A DNA stretch of 64,000 bases from the NCBI GenBank assembly GCA_009767595.1, contig VSDK01015795.1:273017-337016 (forward strand). The letters are read 5' to 3'. The position numbers and the translations under genes are program-made. Positions 58,557 to 64,000 of the stretch are shown one piece after another. The notes beneath the pieces are model-generated. The model did no database searches, was not told where the DNA came from, and saw only the letters and a list, made by a program, of their open reading frames with translations. The stretch comes from Symbiodinium kawagutii. Its lineage: Eukaryota > Sar > Dinophyceae > Suessiales > Symbiodiniaceae. Each line of letters opens with the position of its first letter. The first letter of the stretch is position 1.

Positions 58557-58640
58557 TATAACTAAGTTAACTAGGGTGATTTCTACTAGTTGTAGGGGTT
58601 GAACTAACCCTATTTAGACCTGCTAGGGGCCCACCTTGTA
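58521..58640 (-). mobile_element. MITE family D, copy D4
   Basis: ACAAGCTGGGCCCCCAACCA / TAGGGGCCCACCTTGTA. Its left end is part of the 104-bp tandem duplication. Confidence 0.72.
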
Positions 58641-59028
58641 ATATCGCCATAATATGAACAGAATCAATCAAAAAGGGGCTAATAGTATGAACATAATCAA
58701 TATAGTATGAACAAACAGTATGAACATCATCAATATAGTATGAACAAATAGTATGAACATAATCAATCAATCAATAATGGGCTATAATATCGCATTATTA
58801 GGGATAATCAATTGATAATATTATTGACCTATTGGTTGACTACCAACCACAATGATTCATCATTATGATTGGCTATGGTTAGATTTGATTATTATAGTTA
58901 ATTGATAAGGATTCAGATATGATCAAATTTGGAATTGATGATTGTAGTCTATGAGGATTGTACTTGATACGAGAAATGTCGGTTGGTGAAATTGATGAAT
59001 GTAGTTGATAAGGATTGATTGTGATTAG

Positions 59029-59140
59029 CTATGGGTTAATACCAACCATCAAAAACGATGTAGGTGAACATCTCAGCATTCAGAGTGGTTTGGTCAGTAA
59101 GGGGATGTTCACCAGGGGTACCATGGTATTGACTCACAGG
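59029..59140 (+). mobile_element. MITE family C, copy C14 (diverged)
   Basis: AGCTATGGGTTAATACCAAC / GGTATTGACTCACAGG; interior replaced by unrelated sequence. Confidence 0.5.
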
Positions 59141-59472
59141 GACAAATGGTTGTGACCTGTTGTGATAGATAAATTGTTAGATCATTGCTATGGTCATAGT
59201 TGTGGCTAGATAGCTGTTTAGGCTAATAAAGGGTTGTTGATTGCTATTGTTAAGATGATTGCTATTTACTGTTTGATACTAGCTGTTAGACAATTTTGGT
59301 ATGGTGCTATTGTTATTGTGATAGCAGATGTGAACTAAAAATAGGCTAAAGAACGGTCCATCATGCTTAACTCTTAGGTTTTTCAGAAGGTGATCGTTAC
59401 CAGTGTAATCATGGTGGACCATGACAGCTGCTAGTTATACTATGTAGCTTCTATACTAGATCACATATGTAA

Positions 59473-59568
59473 TGGTTTCTTCAAAATGGGGCTACCCCCA
59501 AATCCTCAAAAACACATTTTGAGTAATAAGCCATGCATTTTGGGCATTCCCAATTTTGAGAAACCGCC
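59473..59568 (+). mobile_element. MITE family A, copy A22
   Basis: GGTTTCTTCAAAATGGGGCT / CCCAATTTTGAGAAACCGCC. Confidence 0.7.
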
Positions 59569-60106
59569 TATGTAGATATAACCATCCCGGAGTAGATAGA
59601 ATATCTTGGATCATCTGGAAGCTCCGAGAGGCCTGATCTCACCCCAAAACCTGATCAGCAACCATTCGAGGACGACGTGACTATGCACATCACGCATCAT
59701 CACATCATTTTTTCAGCCCAAACCTTCCCTTTTAGGGTTTTTTTCACCCATAGTTGGGATGGTGTCAACCAGCGGCTCATTTTTCATGGTGAACCCATGG
59801 TGCCTGGCGGGTACCCACCGGCACGGCCTGGCCATTCACGTGGGAACGAGGCGAGGCGTGCACTTCGAAGATGAGAAACCGCCCGAACCACGGGAGCGCA
59901 GAGGTGCCATGGCGATGTGGAGATCTGCAGCAGATTCAATAGGATCCCCGGTGACCATCCAGGTTTTGTTGACCAAGATTGGTTGGTGGTTGGTGGTTTC
60001 AATAGGGGTTACGACCATTGATTATGGTTAATAAGTGGTTTAAACCATGGTTAATAGTGGTTAATAGTAGGGGATAATGAGCGCAACAATAGTGGTTAAA
60101 CAACTA

Positions 60107-60148
60107 CTGGTTGGTGGTTTGATTGGCATGTTTTTTATTCTCACCAGT
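60107..60148 (+). mobile_element. MITE family B, copy B11 (left part only)
   Basis: CTGGTTGGTGGTTTGATTGG, then lost; a family E element follows at 60167. A B-like mini-end GGTTGGTGGTTTCAATAGGG is at 59986-60006. Confidence 0.5.
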
Positions 60149-60166
60149 TACTGCGGAAATGGATCT

Positions 60167-60278
60167 TACACTCTGGTAGTCCCTAACATGGCTGGCTGGA
60201 CAATCCACTAGAAATGGATGATTTCCCAGGGTTTCACTATAAAATATGGCTAAAATCTGGAGGGTAAGTTTTGTTCAT
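60167..60278 (+). mobile_element. MITE family E, copy E8
   Basis: TTACACTCTGGTAGTCCCTA then ACATGG; the right side AAAATCTGGAGGGTAAG is diverged. Confidence 0.5.
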
Positions 60279-60829
60279 TGGGAAAGCCGCCCAGCAGTAG
60301 TTAGGCTTAGGCTTGGGGTTCGATCCTGGACGGAACCGTTTTTTGGTAGGTTATTTGTTTCAATTAAGTTTTTGTTCAAGTGTATAAGCATTTGTTCTGA
60401 ATAAGTATCATTAGTAGATGAACACCATTGAGATGAACCGCCATAGATCTTTAAAAGACAGTTGGATCATTTTAAGCATCATAGAATGTTTAATATTTGT
60501 TTCTTCAACAGAAACCATACATAATCAAATTTTGAACCATCAAAGATGATCTATTGGACTATGGTTTAAGCATCTACGATTTTTGATTTTAGCCATTTGG
60601 TGATCATCTATTTTGGACTATGGTCTCATAGATCATCTATTGGTTTCTAGATGTTTTCGTATTGGTTTAACCATCGCTCAGGGATCATACGACCATGATC
60701 CAAAACCTGGGTCCTTTGCGTAGGTGACATCCTGTGGCATCTCCTTCCAGAGCCAACGTCAGGGGCCTAGCAGACGGAAGGTGGCATGTGGACTTGTTGA
60801 CAAGACATGTCTGATTCAGTAGTAGATAT

Positions 60830-60905
60830 GGGTTTCTTAAGCCTTAGGGAACTCCCCAAGTTACGGTTGGTTTACTATGCTAAATGGTGAATAAAGGATA
60901 TGAAG
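60830..60905 (-). mobile_element. MITE family A, copy A23 (half element)
   Basis: Left end GGGTTTCTTAAGCCTTAGGG and interior GGTTGGTTTACTATGC; no right end. Confidence 0.5.
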
Positions 60906-60988
60906 ATAGATGTTAATAAATGTATATCGTAATGATCATATGCTACTATTATCCTGTTATTCCCTCTCTGTCTCTATGTATATATAAT

Positions 60989-61091
60989 GGTTTCTCAAAC
61001 CATAGGGGACACCAAAGATGGTTGGTTTATCACTATAAATGATTAACAAACTAGATGATTTCGGGGTACCCTTACGGTGAGAAAGTCCCAT
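60989..61091 (-). mobile_element. MITE family A, copy A24
   Basis: GGTTTCTCAAACCATAGGGG / CCCTTACGGTGAGAAAG. Confidence 0.68.
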
Positions 61092-61236
61092 GTGTTGACA
61101 TATGTTGATAATAGTAATTAGACATGAAGGTAGATATTAATGTGGATGTTTATGTATGTCCATTTTATTTTGATCTATTTAGATCTATGAGCATATTGTC
61201 ATCTCTGGATTCTGGTACCAGCAAGTTGACGCATGG

Positions 61237-61352
61237 TACAAGGTGGGCCCCAACCACTTTGGTTAGTTAGTTTATAACTAAGTGAACTAGTGTAACTACC
61301 AGTTATAGGGTTTTAATAACCCTACTTATAACTGCTACGTGCCCCCCTTGTA
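61237..61352 (-). mobile_element. MITE family D, copy D5
   Basis: TACAAGGTGGGCCCCAACCA / TACGTGCCCCCCTTGTA. Confidence 0.78.
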
Positions 61353-61464
61353 CCTGAAGTTGATGTCAGGGTTGCTTGTGACAGAAGCTGGGCACCTGTT
61401 GTTGAGATGGCCATCGTCCCTCAAGTTGCTGAACCATGGTCTCCAGGTGTCACACTTTCCCGCG

Positions 61465-61563
61465 GATGTTTCTTAGACATAGGAAATCCCAAAAAACGCT
61501 TGGTTTACTAGTATAAATGGTGAATGTAGGATGATTTGGGGGTTCCCCCTTTCGAGAAACCAC
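61465..61563 (-). mobile_element. MITE family A, copy A25
   Basis: GATGTTTCTTAGACATAGGA / CCCCCTTTCGAGAAACCACC. Confidence 0.68.
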
Positions 61564-61694
61564 CAAATCAGTACTACTCGCTCGAGCACGTGTCAGGCTT
61601 GGAAGCATAGGAAGAATGATTGGATGATCAACAAGTGGCATCCTCCAGCAACACTCCCGTTATGGGGTTGCTTTTGATTAATACTGGTTGACAA

Positions 61695-61985
61695 ATGGTT
61701 GACAATGCGGAAGAGCGACTATCGCCAAGATTCACACTTGTTGATGGTTCACTAAAAACTCTCAATACTGAGACAGTAACTAGGAGTACAGATGATCTCT
61801 CCATCTTGAAGCCATTGGTCACCGTTGGTTCGTGTTTGGGGTACGTGAAACTGACCTCACACACGTCTAGGCTTCAGCTTAGAAACAAGTGCGAAAGTGC
61901 GAAAGGTCACCGTTGGTCATTGCTTTGTCCCATCCTTGCTTGTGATTGGGCAGAGTTCATCGCAGGTGCAGAGTTTCGTCTCTGA
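61695..61985 (+). CDS. Hypothetical ORF, 96 residues
   Basis: ATG start, MVDNAEERLSPRFTLVDGSL, then KTLNTETVTRSTDDLSILKP. The first 60 residues are protein-like. A phrase containing GTCACCGTTGGT occurs at about 61818 and 61905, so the tail may be a local duplication. Confidence 0.3.
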   Translation: MVDNAEERLSPRFTLVDGSLKTLNTETVTRSTDDLSILKPLVTVGSCLGYVKLTSHTSRLQLRNKCESAKGHRWSLLCPILACDWAEFIAGAEFRL

Positions 61986-62065
61986 AAGCGTACGATGTGA
62001 TTCTTTGCGAATTATTTCTGTAGCTGGTGAAATGGCTAAGGATATCTTAGGATGTTTACTTACAC

Positions 62066-62100
62066 ATGTTTTGGTTGGTCAACATTGACCCAGCTCGCCA
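62066..62100 (-). mobile_element. MITE family C, copy C15 (right end only)
   Basis: TGGTTGGTCAACATTGACCC then AGCTCGCCA. Confidence 0.45.
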
Positions 62101-62326
62101 AATGTCTCCTCATCAACAAAGGGTGAAGTCAGCTCTATTGGTTCTTGATGATGCTGACATAAAAAAAAACTCCAAGGGGAAGGAAACACACCAGGCAACA
62201 GTCGCAAGAAAATGCAATAGGGTGCCCAAGTGTGAACAGCAGTGATGAATGCCATGATGAATGCCATGATGAATGCCGAAGACTTCTTTTTCATATTTTG
62301 TTGTAATGCTTCATATCATTGTCATG

Positions 62327-62428
62327 ACTTGTTGGTGACTTTAGACATGGTTTATTTTCCCCAGTAAATATTAACAAATGGTTGGTTGACTTGCGCATAT
62401 TTTTCATAGTGGTGGTTCAACCACCCAT
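62327..62428 (+). mobile_element. MITE family B, copy B12
   Basis: GACTTGTTGGTGACTTTAGA, CCAGTAAATATTAACAAATG, GTGGTGGTTCAACCACCC. Confidence 0.65.
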
Positions 62429-62751
62429 CGGATGATGTTTGTTGAGAGAAAATGCTTCAATCAGTCATTCTCCCCAAACTGTTTCGTTGAACTCAGGCCT
62501 CCTCCTGACAGAAGAAAGTTCTCGCGACGACGAAGCGTAGCGAAGCCCAGGGAGAAGATTTGGGGCACCGCAGCGCGTTTGGTTGGGACAACAAGTGGGA
62601 AACCCTCTATGGTAATCAACCATTTGGGCGTTTGACAATTTGATACCATTCCAACCGTGGTTGATTGCCATAGTAAGTTTCTGAGGGTTGATTACTATAG
62701 TTGGTTTCTAAGATTTTTGGATCGAAGAAAGTGTTCCATTCATTTTCAGCG

Positions 62752-62752
62752 G

Positions 62753-62783
<31 letters not shown>

Positions 62784-62786
62784 GCT
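62752..62786 (+). repeat. (TTG)n microsatellite
   Basis: About eleven TTG units ending in TGCTGC. Confidence 0.9.
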
Positions 62787-62951
62787 GCTGTCATGCGTAG
62801 CCTGAGCAAAAAAATGGCTTGCAAATGGACCCGCAAGTAGTCACTTGACTCTTGTCCAAACTGTTTCAAGCAGGCCTGAATCAGCAATGACATCAAAGTA
62901 TGAAGCCAGTCTTCAGGCTAGGCTGAAGTTGCTGCCAAGTGAGCAAAGGGG

Positions 62952-63281
62952 GTGAAACTTAGTGAGGAGTTGGAGTTGGAGCTCGAAATAAAGATTTCAG
63001 GAGGGCGAGATGCTCCGGGGTTGGGTTCAAACTCCATTTCTGGCTGTTCCACCCTTGGGGTGTTGCACTACTGTGATGCAGTTCAATGCAGCAGGATTCC
63101 TGCGGGGCTAAGGATGACACTGTCTCAATTGGCAGCCTGGGTCTCAGCTGTTGCTGAGGTTTGCCATGAGGTTTGGAAGACCATGGGACCCGACTTCCGC
63201 CTTGAAAGTCATAGAACTTTGATACAGGACATGGACTCTCAGAATTTGCCCTACAATTTGAAACTAAATCGGAAGATTTAG
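62952..63281 (+). CDS. Hypothetical ORF, 109 residues, strand uncertain
   Basis: Forward frame includes MTLSQLAAWVSAVAEVCHEV then WKTMGPDFRLESHRTLIQDM. The minus strand (62959-63327) is open across the same bases with plausible composition, so only one of the two can be trusted. No neighbours help decide. Confidence 0.25.
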   Translation: MKLSEELELELEIKISGGRDAPGLGSNSISGCSTLGVLHYCDAVQCSRIPAGLRMTLSQLAAWVSAVAEVCHEVWKTMGPDFRLESHRTLIQDMDSQNLPYNLKLNRKI

Positions 63282-63453
63282 GTTGTGAGCAATTTGCAGG
63301 CACTCTGCAAGCACTCACTCGGCGCATTTCATGTCACTTTCGTTTTCAGGGAATGTGTTTGAGCAGTCAATCACAGTTTTGTACTTGTGCAATCTCTTGA
63401 CAGTACTGATCGATCAAGGGGGCTTTGCATGATTCCTATGCTTTGTGGTATAT

Positions 63454-63558
63454 GGGTGTTTCTCAAAATAGGGAACCCAAAAATAAAATGTTGGTTTATT
63501 GTCTATAAATGCTTCATATTGGACGATTTGGTGGTACCCCCAGCTATTCGGAAACCCC
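63454..63558 (-). mobile_element. MITE family A, copy A26
   Basis: GGGTGTTTCTCAAAATAGGG / CCCCCAGCTATTCGGAAACC (right end diverged). Confidence 0.65.
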
Positions 63559-63651
63559 TACTTGGTGTTCCATCCGCCGCACTACAGGTGAAGAAAGTAC
63601 AGCGTCCAGTACTGGCAGGAGAAAACTGGGTGATGACAGACCTCTCGAATG

Positions 63652-63752
63652 TGGCGGTTTCTCAAAATAAGGGTAGCCCCAAATCACCTTTTATTAACCA
63701 TATATAGTAATAAACCAACCATTTTGGGGGCTCCCTATTTTGAGAAACCTCC
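63652..63752 (+). mobile_element. MITE family A, copy A27
   Basis: GGCGGTTTCTCAAAATAAGG / CTCCCTATTTTGAGAAACCT; flanked by ATGTGGC on both sides (possible 7-bp target duplication). Confidence 0.8.
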
Positions 63753-64000
63753 ATGTGGCTTGGGATTTCAATCAAATCTCACATCATCTCACGAATAGGG
63801 ATACGCAAAAATCCATGAAAATTTTCCGTACTGGCCCTTGTCAACCCTGGCTAATCATCGGCCATCATCAATCATCATGTGAAACCATGCAGCTTCTGAA
63901 TTGGTAGGACCCACCTTCCCGACCAAGTGAACCGGGTGGCAGGCTCAGGGCGCAGACTCTGGCTCACTTGTGGATCCATCATCCCCATCGCTGGTGCGTT

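Larger units (their letters stand above)
57600..61690. other. No supported gene
   Basis: Elements A21, D4, C14, A22, B11, E8, A23, A24, D5 and A25 in AT-rich sequence. The frame 59677-60031 reads VNQRLIFHGEPMVPGG in one phase, faintly ubiquitin-like, but has no splice support. Confidence 0.4.

Noticed and set aside
60249-60345. tRNA gene or tRNA-derived SINE (GGTTCGATCC near 60319 followed by a T run)
   Set aside because: The sequence matches a B box, but T-stem pairing fails and no cloverleaf can be drawn.

Overview
The window looks like nuclear DNA of a dinoflagellate, most likely from the Symbiodiniaceae/Suessiales. The reasons are: very low gene density; genes broken into short exons whose introns begin with GC or GA as often as GT and end in CAG followed by G; TIR-like multi-pass membrane proteins of a kind I associate with these algae (inference from memory of the family, no search run); many short palindromic mobile elements; and large homogenised tandem repeats. 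No prokaryotic operon, tRNA, rRNA, CRISPR array or spliced-leader copy was seen. Two assembly gaps (N) are present.

The best genes are two paralogues in the same orientation. Copy 1 (259-5778, 5' end outside the window) and copy 2 (18996-23375, complete, about 520 residues) encode the same architecture: an FD-x-FLSHTW motif, two predicted membrane helices, a CFLDVVSIHQT block, a WSPPYL-x-RLWCVFE block, a C-x2-DFDR / WYGS / YVRGPL block, and a hydrophobic C-terminal half. I rebuilt both by aligning them to each other. Phases close at every junction, yet no intron position is shared. Several introns hold miniature elements.

Other probable coding sequence is fragmentary: a small myristoylation-type ORF (18722); a membrane-protein exon cluster at 25.8-32.3 kb; a two-exon gene at 34689-35354; a gene with 46 identical 24-bp repeats (43037-44859); a two-exon gene at 56092-56648; and isolated exons at 12.8, 15.4-15.9, 24.6, 53.9 and 54.4 kb.

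The rest is repeats. I distinguish five main miniature inverted-repeat families: A (ends GTGGTTTCTCAAAATAGGGG, about 27 copies), B (CTGGTTGGTGGTTT, 12), C (TGGCTGTGGGTCAA, 15), D (TACAAGGTGGGCCCC, 5) and E (TACACTCTGGCA...CCTGGAAG, 8), plus two singletons. Large tandem arrays sit at 13.2-15.05 kb (about 240-bp unit), 43.4-44.75 kb (24 bp, coding), 46.64-49.2 kb (50-bp unit, 33 copies) and 53.39-53.84 kb (112-bp unit with G-quadruplex motifs). Elements lie in introns, just upstream of start codons and inside each other, so they seem to be a main source of intron and intergenic sequence here. All splice sites and families are read by eye and have not been tested against transcripts or databases.
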